DNA of 64,000 nucleotides from Gudongella sp964575895. GTDB lineage: Bacteria > Bacillota > Clostridia > Tissierellales > Tissierellaceae. Within the stretch, counting starts at the first letter, position 1, and each line of letters starts with the position of its first letter. The position numbers and the translations under genes were made by a program. Below the pieces are notes generated by a model. The model saw only the letters and a program-made list of their open reading frames with translations. It was not told the DNA's origin and did no database searches. Location: NCBI GenBank assembly GCA_964575895.1, contig CAZNTE010000011.1, forward strand, positions 9,897 through 73,896, in the 5' to 3' direction. Below, piece by piece: positions 1-7,938 of this stretch.

Positions 1-1116
1 AATGGCAATATAGGAGAGATACATTTTATAGAGAAAAACTATGAAAAAGCACTAGAGTATTTTATAGAAAGTCATGATGAACTTCAAAATGAAAATGATA
101 ATATAAGTCTTGGTGAAGTAGAAAACAGAATTGGTAAAATCCACCAAGTTTTAGGAAATCTATCATTGGCTAGTGAGTATTTTAGTAGTGCATATGATAG
201 ATTAGAAAGAATAGATAATAAATATTTTGTTGTGGACGTGTTGTTAAATATTGGTCAACTTAATATTGAAGATGTTTCCAGTTTAAAGTATTTTGAAAAG
301 GCATGTAAGTATTCGGAAAACATAAATGCAAAAAAGAAATTATGGGATTCTTTATTAAGCTTGTCTGATTACTATGAGGTTCATGAGAATTATAAACAGG
401 CTTTGGAAGTATATAAAAGACACTGTAGATTAGACAAGGAAATAGTTGCAGCAAATTTAGGTAAAAAACTAGAGATCCTTAATGTTGAACTAAAATATTT
501 AGAAGAGGGAAAACATTTGGAAAGGATGAAGGAATTATTAACCACTGAATTGGATAATCAAAAGAAAGAGCTTGACAGGATAAGAAGTATAAACATTGAC
601 CTTGAGAAAAAAGCCTATGAGGATGAATTGACAAAAGTACCTAATAGGAGAAGAGTTAACTTACACATAAACGATATTATTAGTAATTCTAGCTCTGATA
701 AGAATATCTGTGTATTCATAATTGATATTGACTTTTTTAAACGTTATAACGATTATTGGGGTCATAATGAAGGTGATATTTGCTTAAAAACAATTGCTGA
801 TTTAATTATGGACAATAAGTATAACAAAGATGATTTATTTGGTAGATATGGAGGAGAGGAGTTTGTATATGTTTCTGAAGCCATTAGTAAAGATGAAGTA
901 GAAGATTTTGGTAATATGATAAGAGAAAAAGTAAAGAAACTTGATTTATACTATTATTATAGGAACACCAGAACCTCAATAACCATAAGTTTAGGTGGAA
1001 TATTTGGTTCTACAAGAGAGTATAACTCCATAAAGACCATAATGACAAATGCTGATGAAGAACTATACAAGGCTAAAGAAAATGGTAGGGATAAAGTATA
1101 CGTTAAACTAAAGTAA
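1..1116 (+). CDS. TPR-repeat diguanylate cyclase (GGDEF), 5' end outside the window
   Basis: The reading frame is open from the first base, so the gene is cut by the window edge; the TTG at 166 is internal and not the start. The N-terminal part has helical tetratricopeptide-like repeats (EKNYEKALEYF, ENYKQALEVYKRH), followed by a coiled coil and a C-terminal GGDEF domain. The domain has the metal-binding Asp region (FIIDIDFFKRYNDYWGHNEG) and an intact GGEEF signature, so synthesis of cyclic di-GMP is expected. The inhibitory I-site Arg, normally nine residues before the signature, is Asn (NKDDLFGRYGGEEF), so product inhibition may be absent. There is no membrane segment in the visible part, suggesting a cytoplasmic enzyme. 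Which signal the TPR region senses is unknown. Confidence 0.9.
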   Translation, partial: NGNIGEIHFIEKNYEKALEYFIESHDELQNENDNISLGEVENRIGKIHQVLGNLSLASEYFSSAYDRLERIDNKYFVVDVLLNIGQLNIEDVSSLKYFEKACKYSENINAKKKLWDSLLSLSDYYEVHENYKQALEVYKRHCRLDKEIVAANLGKKLEILNVELKYLEEGKHLERMKELLTTELDNQKKELDRIRSINIDLEKKAYEDELTKVPNRRRVNLHINDIISNSSSDKNICVFIIDIDFFKRYNDYWGHNEGDICLKTIADLIMDNKYNKDDLFGRYGGEEFVYVSEAISKDEVEDFGNMIREKVKKLDLYYYYRNTRTSITISLGGIFGSTREYNSIKTIMTNADEELYKAKENGRDKVYVKLK

Positions 1117-1230
1117 TAATAATTAGGTGTGAAAAGGTTTTACTAGGCAATTAAGGGGGTAATTAATAAGGGAATATATTTCTTAACTCTTTTACTAGTA
1201 GGTGAGATAGCTTTATTAGTGGGGTTAATC

Positions 1231-1259
1231 TTGAAATAAGTCCAAGAAAGGGGTATAAT
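1231..1259 (+). promoter_or_regulatory. SigA-type promoter of the nucleoside importer
   Basis: A -35 box TTGAAA (1231-1236) and a perfect -10 box TATAAT (1254-1259) are separated by 17 bases. Transcription would start near 1266 and give a leader of about 40 bases before the lipoprotein gene. No riboswitch fold is apparent in this short leader. Confidence 0.75.
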
Positions 1260-1307
1260 TTACCCATAGACGAAAGTCGCATCACAAAAATAAGGGGGAG
1301 TAATAGA

Positions 1308-2447
1308 ATGAAAAGAGTACTTGCATTGATTTTGGCAATTACATTAGTGGCAGTTGGACTTGCAGGTTGTAGCGGTGGTGGATCAAGCACATTTGAAATC
1401 GCTTTAATAACTGACAAGGGTAACATCGATGACAAATCATTTAACCAAGGATCATGGGAAGGTGTAGTTGAGTTTGCCGAAGCAGAGAAAATCACACATC
1501 AATACATTAAACCAGAAGAGGCAACAGACTCAGGTTATTTAGCAGCTATTGATTTAGCAGTTACTGGTGGAGCTAAGGTTATAGTTACTCCAGGTTTCCT
1601 ATTTGAGGTTCCAATTTATGAAGCTCAAACAAAATACCCAGAAGTTAAGTTTATATTACTAGATGGAGCACCACATACAGCTGACTATTCAGTGTTTGAA
1701 ACGAAAGAAAACGTAGCAAGTATTTTCTATGCTGAGGAAGAATCAGGATATCTTGCAGGTTATGCTGCAGTAATGGATGGAATGAGAAACCTTGGATTCA
1801 TGGGTGGTATGGCAGTTCCAGCAGTTCAAGCATTTGGATATGGTTTCCTTCAAGGAGCAGAAGCTGCTGCTGAAGAGTTAGGATTAGCAGATGGCTCAAT
1901 CAAAGTAACTTATCATTATACTGGAAACTTTGAAGAGAATGATACTAATAAATCTACAGCTAGAACTATGTACCAAGAAGGCACAGAAGTAATCTTTGCA
2001 GCTGGTGGAGCAGTTGGTAAGAGTGTTATGTCAGCAGCATCAGAAGCTGGAGCTAAAGTTATTGGTGTAGACGTTGACCAAAGATATGATAGTGAAACTG
2101 TTATTACCTCAGCAACTAAAGGACTTGCACCTTCAGTAATAGCTGTATTAGAAGCTATATATAAAACTGATAGCTGGTCAACATTCTCAGGCAAATCAAC
2201 TTATTTCAATGCTTCAAATGATGGAGTAGGACTGCCTACAGAAGTTATTGGAGAAGCTAATGGTGATGCATTTGATAGATTCGATAGTTTTACAAAAGCA
2301 GATTATGATGTAATATTTGCTGAGATGGCAGCTGGTAATTTAACAATAACTCGTTCAATTACTGTAGAAGATGCAACAGGATATGCAACTGCAGATGAGT
2401 TAACTAATGAATTAGGTTTAGTTAAGGTTGATGTTACAACTAGATAG
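1308..2447 (+). CDS. BMP-family substrate-binding lipoprotein (nucleoside-type ABC importer)
   Basis: This 379-residue protein starts with a lipoprotein signal peptide whose lipobox is LAGC, so it is anchored on the outer face of the membrane. The mature part is a periplasmic-binding-protein fold of the BMP/PnrA/NupN family, with family segments such as ALITDKGNIDDKSFNQGSW near the N terminus, YLAGYAAVMDG, and KVIGVDVDQ. Family members bind purine nucleosides or related compounds. It is the first gene of an importer set with the ATPase and two permeases downstream. A GGGGGAG ribosome site lies before the ATG. A terminator follows, so the binding protein is probably made in excess over the membrane subunits. 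The exact ligand cannot be read from the sequence. Confidence 0.93.
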   Translation: MKRVLALILAITLVAVGLAGCSGGGSSTFEIALITDKGNIDDKSFNQGSWEGVVEFAEAEKITHQYIKPEEATDSGYLAAIDLAVTGGAKVIVTPGFLFEVPIYEAQTKYPEVKFILLDGAPHTADYSVFETKENVASIFYAEEESGYLAGYAAVMDGMRNLGFMGGMAVPAVQAFGYGFLQGAEAAAEELGLADGSIKVTYHYTGNFEENDTNKSTARTMYQEGTEVIFAAGGAVGKSVMSAASEAGAKVIGVDVDQRYDSETVITSATKGLAPSVIAVLEAIYKTDSWSTFSGKSTYFNASNDGVGLPTEVIGEANGDAFDRFDSFTKADYDVIFAEMAAGNLTITRSITVEDATGYATADELTNELGLVKVDVTTR

Positions 2448-2501
2448 TTTTTAAATTTACCTGCCTTAAAGGCCAAAGCCTAGAGGAAGTAAGAAAATCA
2501 T

Positions 2502-2538
2502 ATGGGGGAAGGCTATGCTTTCTCCCATTTATTTTTAT
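2502..2538 (+). terminator. Intrinsic terminator/attenuator between binding protein and ATPase genes
   Basis: A 12-bp stem (2502-2513 with 2517-2528, loop TAT) is followed by TTATTTTTAT. It lies inside the importer gene set, so partial read-through would give more binding protein than transporter. Confidence 0.75.
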
Positions 2539-2552
2539 ATTCAATGATAAAA

Positions 2553-2581
2553 TTGATTTAAACTAGGGTAAAATATGTTAT
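2553..2581 (+). promoter_or_regulatory. Possible promoter for the importer ATPase and permeases
   Basis: TTGATT (2553-2558) and TGTTAT (2576-2581) are 17 bases apart, downstream of the terminator. Both boxes are imperfect, so this is only a candidate second promoter. Confidence 0.4.
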
Positions 2582-2622
2582 ATTGGAATTATTACAAATA
2601 CTAATACGAAGAAGAGGTTACC

Positions 2623-4170
2623 GTGGATAATTATATTATTGAAATGCTTAATATTACAAAAGAATTCCCTGGTATAATCGCAAATGACGATATTACCTTA
2701 AAACTTAAAAAGGGAGAAATACATGCACTTCTCGGTGAAAATGGTGCAGGTAAATCAACGCTAATGAGCGTTTTATTTGGGTTGTATCAAGCAGAAAAAG
2801 GTACAATTAAAATGGAGGGTAAAGAAGTAAAGATCAACAATCCAAATGATGCTAATGCTCTTGGCATAGGGATGGTTCATCAGCACTTCAAGCTTGTTGA
2901 AGTGTTTAGTGTGTTGGAAAATATTATTCTTGGTGTTGAACCAAATAAAATGGGATTCTTACAAGAAAATGATGCAAGAGATAAGGTAGTATTTTTAAGT
3001 GAAAAGTATGGATTAAAAGTTAATCCCGATGCATTAATAGAAGATATATCTGTTGGAATGCAACAGAGAGTAGAAATATTAAAAATGTTATATCGAGATA
3101 ATGACATCCTAATATTTGACGAACCAACTGCAGTATTAACGCCTCAAGAAATTAAAGAACTACTTAAGATAATGAAAGATCTAGCAAATGAGGGAAAATC
3201 TATTCTTTTTATAACTCACAAACTTAACGAGATTATGGAAGTTTCAGACAGGTGCACAGTTCTTAGAAAAGGTAAGTACATCGGTACTGTAGAAGTTAAA
3301 GATACAACAAAAGAAGAACTGTCAAGGATGATGGTAGGTAGAGATATAACATTTAGTGTAGACAAGGAAGAGGCTAAGCCCACGGATGTTGTACTATCCA
3401 TCAATAATATGACTGTAGCTTCAAAAATACACAAGAATAATGCAGTAAGGGGTATATCCTTTGATGTAAAGGCAGGAGAGATTGTATGTCTTGCTGGAAT
3501 TGATGGGAATGGACAAACAGAATTCGTGCATGCTCTAACAGGTCTTGAAAAGATGGTTAGTGGATCAATATCTTTATGTGGTAAGGATATCTCTAATGCT
3601 TCAATTCGACAAAGATCAGTTGGAGGAATGAGTCATATTCCTGAGGATAGGCATAAACACGGATTAGTATTAGATTATTCCTTGGAAGAGAATTTAGTAC
3701 TACAAAGATATTGGCAGAAGGAATTCCAGAACAGAGGATTTATAAAGTTTGATGAAGTTAGAAATTATGCTGAAGACTTAATTGAAAAATTTGACATAAG
3801 AAGTGGTCAGGGTCCTGAAACTATTGTAAGGAGTATGTCTGGTGGAAACCAACAAAAAGCTATAATTGCAAGAGAGATCGACAAAGAACACGAACTTTTA
3901 GTTGCAGTTCAACCAACTAGAGGTCTTGACGTTGGAGCAATTGAATATATACACAAACAATTAGTTGAGAGAAGAGATGCAGGTAAGGCAGTTCTACTAA
4001 TATCCCTTGAATTAGATGAAGTCATGAATGTAAGTGATAGAATCCTTGTAATTTATGAAGGAGAAATAGTTGGAGAATTAAATCCTAAAGATACAAACGT
4101 TCAAGAACTTGGTTTATATATGTCTGGAGCCAAGAGAAATACATCAAAGGAGATAAAAAATGAAGGATAA
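2623..4170 (+). CDS. Nucleoside/sugar-type ABC transporter, double ATPase subunit
   Basis: This 515-residue protein has two fused ATPase domains, as in RbsA, NupO and YufO. The first has Walker A GENGAGKST near residue 39, signature VGMQQRVE and Walker B with DEPTAVL. The second has the degenerate Walker A typical of this family (GIDGNGQTEF), signature MSGGNQQKA and a VQPTRGLD segment. Its role is to power import by the two permeases encoded immediately downstream. Translation starts at GTG 2623 behind a GAAGAGG site. The 3' end overlaps the first permease gene by 11 bases, indicating translational coupling. Substrate is inferred from the BMP-type binding protein upstream. Confidence 0.95.
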   Translation: MDNYIIEMLNITKEFPGIIANDDITLKLKKGEIHALLGENGAGKSTLMSVLFGLYQAEKGTIKMEGKEVKINNPNDANALGIGMVHQHFKLVEVFSVLENIILGVEPNKMGFLQENDARDKVVFLSEKYGLKVNPDALIEDISVGMQQRVEILKMLYRDNDILIFDEPTAVLTPQEIKELLKIMKDLANEGKSILFITHKLNEIMEVSDRCTVLRKGKYIGTVEVKDTTKEELSRMMVGRDITFSVDKEEAKPTDVVLSINNMTVASKIHKNNAVRGISFDVKAGEIVCLAGIDGNGQTEFVHALTGLEKMVSGSISLCGKDISNASIRQRSVGGMSHIPEDRHKHGLVLDYSLEENLVLQRYWQKEFQNRGFIKFDEVRNYAEDLIEKFDIRSGQGPETIVRSMSGGNQQKAIIAREIDKEHELLVAVQPTRGLDVGAIEYIHKQLVERRDAGKAVLLISLELDEVMNVSDRILVIYEGEIVGELNPKDTNVQELGLYMSGAKRNTSKEIKNEG

Positions 4171-5314
4171 AAAAGGGGCATCAAGTAAAACTAAATTTGA
4201 CATAAAAAAAATTACGCAATTACAGGGATACTCCTCTTTTACATCAGCTTTAATGGCTATAGTCCTAGGACTTATATTTGGATTCTTAGTTATGTTATTT
4301 GCTAATCCAGGAAGTGCCTTGGCTGGATTCCGCTTTGTTGTATTGGGGGGTCTAAGTAGAATTGGTGATGTTTTTTACTTTGCAACTCCAATCCTAATGA
4401 CCGGTTTAGCTGTTGGTTTTGCATTTAAGATGGGCCTCTTTAATATTGGTGCATCTGGTCAATATACCATGGGTTTGTTCTTTGCTTTGTTTGTAGCCTT
4501 CACTTGGGAATTACCCCCTGGAATTCATTGGATGGCAGCCATTTTAGCAGGAATGTTGGGGGGAATGATATGGGGATTTATTCCTGGTTTCTTCAAAGCA
4601 TTTCTAAATGTAAATGAAGTAATAACATCAATAATGTTCAACTATATCGGGATGTATCTTGTGGATATGTGGGTACAAACAAATGCTGAAATGTATGTAT
4701 CTTCAACAACTAGGACTAGGTATGTTCCTATGAATGCACAAATTCCATCATTAGGTATAGCAGGTTCAAATGTTAATTTTGGAATTGTAATTGGAATTAT
4801 AGTAGCTGTAATATTATATATTGTTTTACAAAAAACTACATTTGGATATGAACTAAAGGCAACTGGATTTAACAAGTTTGCCAGTGAATATGCTGGTATG
4901 AAAGGAAAGAAGAATATAATCTTAGCCATGGTTATATCTGGGGGATTGGCAGGACTTGGAGGAGCGTTTCTAATATTGGCACCATCAGGTATTGCAGGTA
5001 GCAGTATGACCTATGAACCTATTAATATTATTGCAGCAAACGGTTTTAATGGTATTGCAGTATCGCTACTGGGAAATTCACATCCTCTGGGAATTATTTT
5101 CTCTGCAGTTTTTATATCCCACATTCAAAGAGGTGGAACATTGGCAAGTTTAGTTGGTTACAAACCAGAAATAATTGATGTTGTAATAGCAGTTATCATT
5201 TATTTTTCAGCTTTTGCCATGATTATGAAATCTTCAGTAACAACCTTCATAAAGAGCAAGTTAGGAAAAGAAAAAGATAAAGAAAAGAATAACCTTGCAA
5301 AGGAGGCAGAATAA
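4160..5314 (+). CDS. Nucleoside-type ABC transporter permease 1 (NupP/YufP-like)
   Basis: This 384-residue integral membrane protein has about ten hydrophobic helices and the BPD_transp_2 pattern, including segments such as VGFAFKMGLFNIGASGQ and GFNGIAVSLLGNSHPLG. It would form half of the transport channel with the next gene product. The start at ATG 4160 lies within the end of the ATPase gene, and its TAA stop overlaps the start of the second permease by one base, so all three are co-translated. The C-terminal tail is lysine rich and should be cytoplasmic. Confidence 0.94.
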   Translation: MKDKKGASSKTKFDIKKITQLQGYSSFTSALMAIVLGLIFGFLVMLFANPGSALAGFRFVVLGGLSRIGDVFYFATPILMTGLAVGFAFKMGLFNIGASGQYTMGLFFALFVAFTWELPPGIHWMAAILAGMLGGMIWGFIPGFFKAFLNVNEVITSIMFNYIGMYLVDMWVQTNAEMYVSSTTRTRYVPMNAQIPSLGIAGSNVNFGIVIGIIVAVILYIVLQKTTFGYELKATGFNKFASEYAGMKGKKNIILAMVISGGLAGLGGAFLILAPSGIAGSSMTYEPINIIAANGFNGIAVSLLGNSHPLGIIFSAVFISHIQRGGTLASLVGYKPEIIDVVIAVIIYFSAFAMIMKSSVTTFIKSKLGKEKDKEKNNLAKEAE

Positions 5315-6279
5315 TGGATATAGTTTATTATTTAGTTCAGAACATGCTTCCTGTTGCAATACCCCTATTACTAGTTGCACTTGGTGGAATGTATAGTGAA
5401 AGAAGTGGAGTTATTAATATAGGATTAGAAGGCATAATGTTGTTCGGTGCATACTTTGGAGCATTGTTTGTATATAATGTTCAAGGATCAAGCATGGGAC
5501 CACAGACTATTCTTCTACTGGGAATGGTAATAGCAGGACTAGCAGGTTTTATATATTCCTTATTACTTTCTTTTGCAGCAGTATCAATGAAAGCAAACCA
5601 AGTTATTTCAGGGACCGCATTAAACATGCTAATTCCAGCAGCAGTATTACTTTTCTCCAAAATGTTCTTCAACAGTGATGGAATTACTACTAATAAGAAT
5701 TTTTATATCAGAGAAATGCCAATTCTGGGTGATATTCCAATTATTGGTCAATTATTCTTTCAAAGAACCTATTTGACAGTAATTATAGGATTTGTTTTCC
5801 TAGCAATTGCTACAGTTGTTTTATATAAGACTAGATTCGGGCTTAGGTTAAGAGCATGTGGAGAACATCCCCATGCTGCAGATTCAGTAGGAATAAATGT
5901 ATATAAAATGAGATATGCAGGAGTTAGTATTTCTGGAGTCTTAGCTGGGATAGGGGGATTCTTCTATTCCGTAGGAGTAATGGATGGAAATGTAAATGGA
6001 CATACTGGAGTTGCAGGTTTTGGATTCCTGGCTTTAGCAGTAATGATATTTGGACAATGGAAGCCAATTAGGATAATGTTTGCTGCAATGTTCTTTGCTT
6101 TTTTAAGAACACTTGCATATTCAGTATCGCTTATTCCATTTTTATTTAATTTGGGGATCAATCAAACTTACTATAAGATGTTGCCATATTTGGCTACAAT
6201 GCTAGTGCTAGCATTGACATCAAAAAAATCCAGAGCACCGAAAGCAGAAGGAATACCTTATGATAAGTCTCAAAGATAA
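5314..6279 (+). CDS. Nucleoside-type ABC transporter permease 2 (NupQ/YufQ-like)
   Basis: This 321-residue integral membrane protein carries the second BPD_transp_2 domain, with family segments GGMYSERSGVINIGLEGIML near the N terminus and RACGEHPHAADSVGIN in the cytoplasmic loop that contacts the ATPase. The ATG shares one base with the stop codon of the preceding gene. It completes the importer: lipoprotein, double ATPase, permease 1 and permease 2 in the order usual for nucleoside or simple-sugar systems. A terminator follows directly. Confidence 0.94.
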   Translation: MDIVYYLVQNMLPVAIPLLLVALGGMYSERSGVINIGLEGIMLFGAYFGALFVYNVQGSSMGPQTILLLGMVIAGLAGFIYSLLLSFAAVSMKANQVISGTALNMLIPAAVLLFSKMFFNSDGITTNKNFYIREMPILGDIPIIGQLFFQRTYLTVIIGFVFLAIATVVLYKTRFGLRLRACGEHPHAADSVGINVYKMRYAGVSISGVLAGIGGFFYSVGVMDGNVNGHTGVAGFGFLALAVMIFGQWKPIRIMFAAMFFAFLRTLAYSVSLIPFLFNLGINQTYYKMLPYLATMLVLALTSKKSRAPKAEGIPYDKSQR

Positions 6280-6293
6280 ATAGTAGATCTAAT

Positions 6294-6330
6294 GACCTAT
6301 TGGAAATGGCCAATAGGTCTTAAATATAAG
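6294..6330 (+). terminator. Intrinsic terminator after the nucleoside importer
   Basis: A perfect 10-bp stem (6294-6303 with 6310-6319, loop AAATGG) is followed by a weak T-rich tail. It closes the importer operon. Confidence 0.7.
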
Positions 6331-6349
6331 TTTTGAAAGGAGTTTTATT

Positions 6350-6922
6350 TTGGATATCATGGATCTTATGAACATGTTGGGAAACAAGGATATGGTGGAA
6401 GGAATTAGCAAGAAGGCAGGCGCAGATACAGATCAGGTAGGAAAACTGATTAATATGGGTTTACCCACAATTATGAATGCTATGAAAGGCAATGCATCTT
6501 CAGACAAGGGAGCAGAATCTTTGCTAAATGCACTAAGACAACATCAGGATGATGATGTGGAGGAAATGGTTAAAAATCCTTCTAAAATTAATATGGAAGA
6601 TGGAGAGAAGATCTTAGGGCATATATTATCAAGCAAAAAGGATGTAGTTAAGAATAATTTAGCTAAAGAAACTGGACTTAAAGACGATCAAGTTAATAAT
6701 GTACTAAGTCAGTTAGCACCACTTTTAATGGGTACTTTGGGACAACAACAGAAAAAGAGCAATGTGGATACTAACAACGTATCAAATCTAATAACTGATG
6801 CTTTGGGCAAGTCAGCCAAAGGTGGAATGATGGATTTGGCTGAAAAATTCCTTGATGCAGATAAGGATGGAAGTATTGTAGATGATGTTGGAAAGTTAAT
6901 GGGGAAATTTTTCAAAAAGTAA
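6350..6922 (+). CDS. DUF937-type protein
   Basis: This 190-residue protein is predicted to be cytoplasmic and helical. Segments such as MDLMNMLGNKDMVEGISKKAG, read as short repeats, and LSQLAPLLMGTLGQQQK resemble the DUF937 family, whose function is unknown. The likely start is TTG 6350, seven bases after AAAGGAG (6336-6342); the in-frame ATG at 6359 is a less well spaced alternative. It stands alone between two terminators. Near the C terminus, DADKDGSIVDDVG looks like a single EF-hand-type calcium loop, which is a visual impression only. Confidence 0.75.
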   Translation: MDIMDLMNMLGNKDMVEGISKKAGADTDQVGKLINMGLPTIMNAMKGNASSDKGAESLLNALRQHQDDDVEEMVKNPSKINMEDGEKILGHILSSKKDVVKNNLAKETGLKDDQVNNVLSQLAPLLMGTLGQQQKKSNVDTNNVSNLITDALGKSAKGGMMDLAEKFLDADKDGSIVDDVGKLMGKFFKK

Positions 6923-6932
6923 GAGATAATAG

Positions 6933-6980
6933 AAACCCTGTTGGAATTTTTATTTGCACCAACAGGGTTTAATTCTTGTT
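6933..6980 (+). terminator. Intrinsic terminator after the DUF937 gene
   Basis: A perfect 12-bp stem (6933-6944 with 6959-6970) with a 14-base T-rich loop is followed by AATTCTTGTT. Confidence 0.75.
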
Positions 6981-7216
6981 AATAATGAAGAAGAATTGTA
7001 GAACTGGAGTATAAGAAGGCATCACTTTTTATCAAACTTTTAATACAAAACCAGTTGGAGGATTTAATTCTAAATAATAGGACCTTAATTCCAAGGATAA
7101 AAAGAAATTATCCCAAAATATAAATATATACAGAAGGTGATTGATTAATATTTACATGATTATTTATTGTTAAATAACATCATACTTAAAGTTAACAAAT
7201 AAACCATAATTATACC
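6971..7216. other. Gene-free AT-rich stretch
   Basis: I see no open reading frame with a ribosome site here. The stretch precedes the cre-like promoter at 7217 and may hold upstream control elements. A TTGTTAAATAACAT sequence near 7168 resembles half of a Rex site, but its arms are too close together. Confidence 0.4.
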
Positions 7217-7230
7217 TAAAAACGTTTGCA
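7217..7230 (+). promoter_or_regulatory. cre-like catabolite-control site
   Basis: TAAAAACGTTTGCA matches the CcpA consensus TGAAANCGNTNNCA at all fixed positions except the second. It overlaps the -35 box of the promoter at 7226-7254, a position that would block RNA polymerase. Regulation by CcpA is inference. Confidence 0.5.
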
Positions 7231-7254
7231 TAAAAGTATTTAACATGTTAAAAT
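7226..7254 (+). promoter_or_regulatory. Promoter P1 upstream of the cupin gene
   Basis: TTGCAT (7226-7231) and TAAAAT (7249-7254) are 17 bases apart. The -35 box is covered by the cre-like site. Confidence 0.55.
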
Positions 7255-7303
7255 ATGAATTAACAATAGTAAAACTTGACCGTAAAAATTGGGCAAAGGA
7301 AAA

Positions 7304-7332
7304 TTGACGCTGTAATTTTATGTAATTATACA
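7304..7332 (+). promoter_or_regulatory. Promoter P2 upstream of the cupin gene
   Basis: TTGACG (7304-7309) and TATACA (7327-7332) are 17 bases apart. The inverted arms CGCTGT (7308-7313) and ACAGCG (7341-7346) flank the -10 box and could form a regulator site. Confidence 0.6.
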
Positions 7333-7364
7333 CAGAAGTAACAGCGGAAAATTTTTACAACAAA

Positions 7365-7382
7365 TTGTTAAATAAATAACAT
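7365..7382 (+). promoter_or_regulatory. Rex-like inverted repeat before the cupin start
   Basis: TTGTTAAATAAATAACAT is close to the redox-repressor Rex consensus TTGTTAANNNNTTAACAA, with two mismatches. It lies between promoter P2 and the ribosome site. In AT-rich DNA such matches arise by chance, so confidence is low. Confidence 0.25.
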
Positions 7383-7396
7383 AATAGGAGGCAGAC

Positions 7397-7756
7397 ATGA
7401 TAAAAAGAGCAAATGAAATGAAAGTTGATGTACATAATGAGTTTTTAGGTGGAAAAGGGTCTTTAACAAATATACACTTTCTGGACAAGGAAGACTCTGC
7501 AGGTTCTGGTAGATTATTTGTAAAGAGTATTTTAAAACCTGGTAGTTCTATTGGGAATCACACCCACAAGGGAGACTTTGAAGTTTATTATATCCTTAAA
7601 GGTAAAGCTAAGGTAGATGATAATGGTGAATTTAATGAGCTTAATCCTGGGGATTCAATTCTAACTAAGAATGGTTTACATCATTCAATTGAAAACATTG
7701 GCGATGAGGATCTTGAGTATATCGCACTTATTCTATTTGATAAAGAGACAGTTTAA
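7397..7756 (+). CDS. Small single-domain cupin protein
   Basis: This 119-residue protein is a single cupin barrel. The metal-binding motif 1 is visible as GNHTHKGDFEVYYILKG, with the two His of HTH and the Glu, and motif 2 ends with GDSILTKNGLHHSIEN. Proteins of this size often bind a metal and a small sugar or acid, but the reaction is unknown. It starts at ATG 7397 behind AGGAGG and is followed by the GntP-type permease gene, with two promoters and a cre-like site upstream. A role in sugar or sugar-acid metabolism is inferred from this context only. Confidence 0.85.
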   Translation: MIKRANEMKVDVHNEFLGGKGSLTNIHFLDKEDSAGSGRLFVKSILKPGSSIGNHTHKGDFEVYYILKGKAKVDDNGEFNELNPGDSILTKNGLHHSIENIGDEDLEYIALILFDKETV

Positions 7757-7785
7757 TATTATACAAAGGACTTATATTAGATCAT

Positions 7786-7811
7786 AATGCCATCTAGAAT
7801 GGCTTTATCTT
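7786..7811 (+). terminator. Weak hairpin between cupin and permease genes
   Basis: GCCAT (7789-7793) pairs with ATGGC (7799-7803) across CTAGA, with flanking A-T pairs and a short T-rich tail. It is a weak terminator or attenuator at best. Confidence 0.35.
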
Positions 7812-7877
7812 AATGCCTTTAATTAATGAGGAGGTGAGATGGCAAGGGCATTATATTGACATAAAAATTCAACATAA

Positions 7878-7899
7878 CTTACTTAGTAGACTAAGTAGG
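7878..7899. promoter_or_regulatory. Operator-like palindrome upstream of the GntP-type permease
   Basis: CTTACTTAGT and ACTAAGTAGG are inverted arms of 10 bases separated by AG. The site lies in the leader of the permease gene, between an isolated TTGACA (7856-7861) and the start codon, as expected for a repressor site. The regulator is not identified. Confidence 0.4.
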
Positions 7900-7938
7900 C
7901 ACACAATTATTAATTACATAGTAAGGGGGATTAGTTTA

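Noticed and set aside
166..168. TTG as start of the first GGDEF protein
   Set aside because: The frame is open to base 1 with TPR-like sequence and no ribosome site at 166, so the gene is cut by the window edge.
1260..1307. Purine or PreQ1 riboswitch before the nucleoside importer
   Set aside because: The leader is only about 40 bases, with a small GACGAAAGTC hairpin, and lacks conserved riboswitch cores and an expression platform.
7165..7182. Second Rex site around 7168
   Set aside because: The inverted arms TTGTTA and TAACAT are only two bases apart, unlike the Rex spacing.
7813..7938. N-terminal extension of the GntP-type permease
   Set aside because: The extension is not hydrophobic or family-like, and a well-spaced AGGGGGA precedes ATG 7939, which gives the normal family length.
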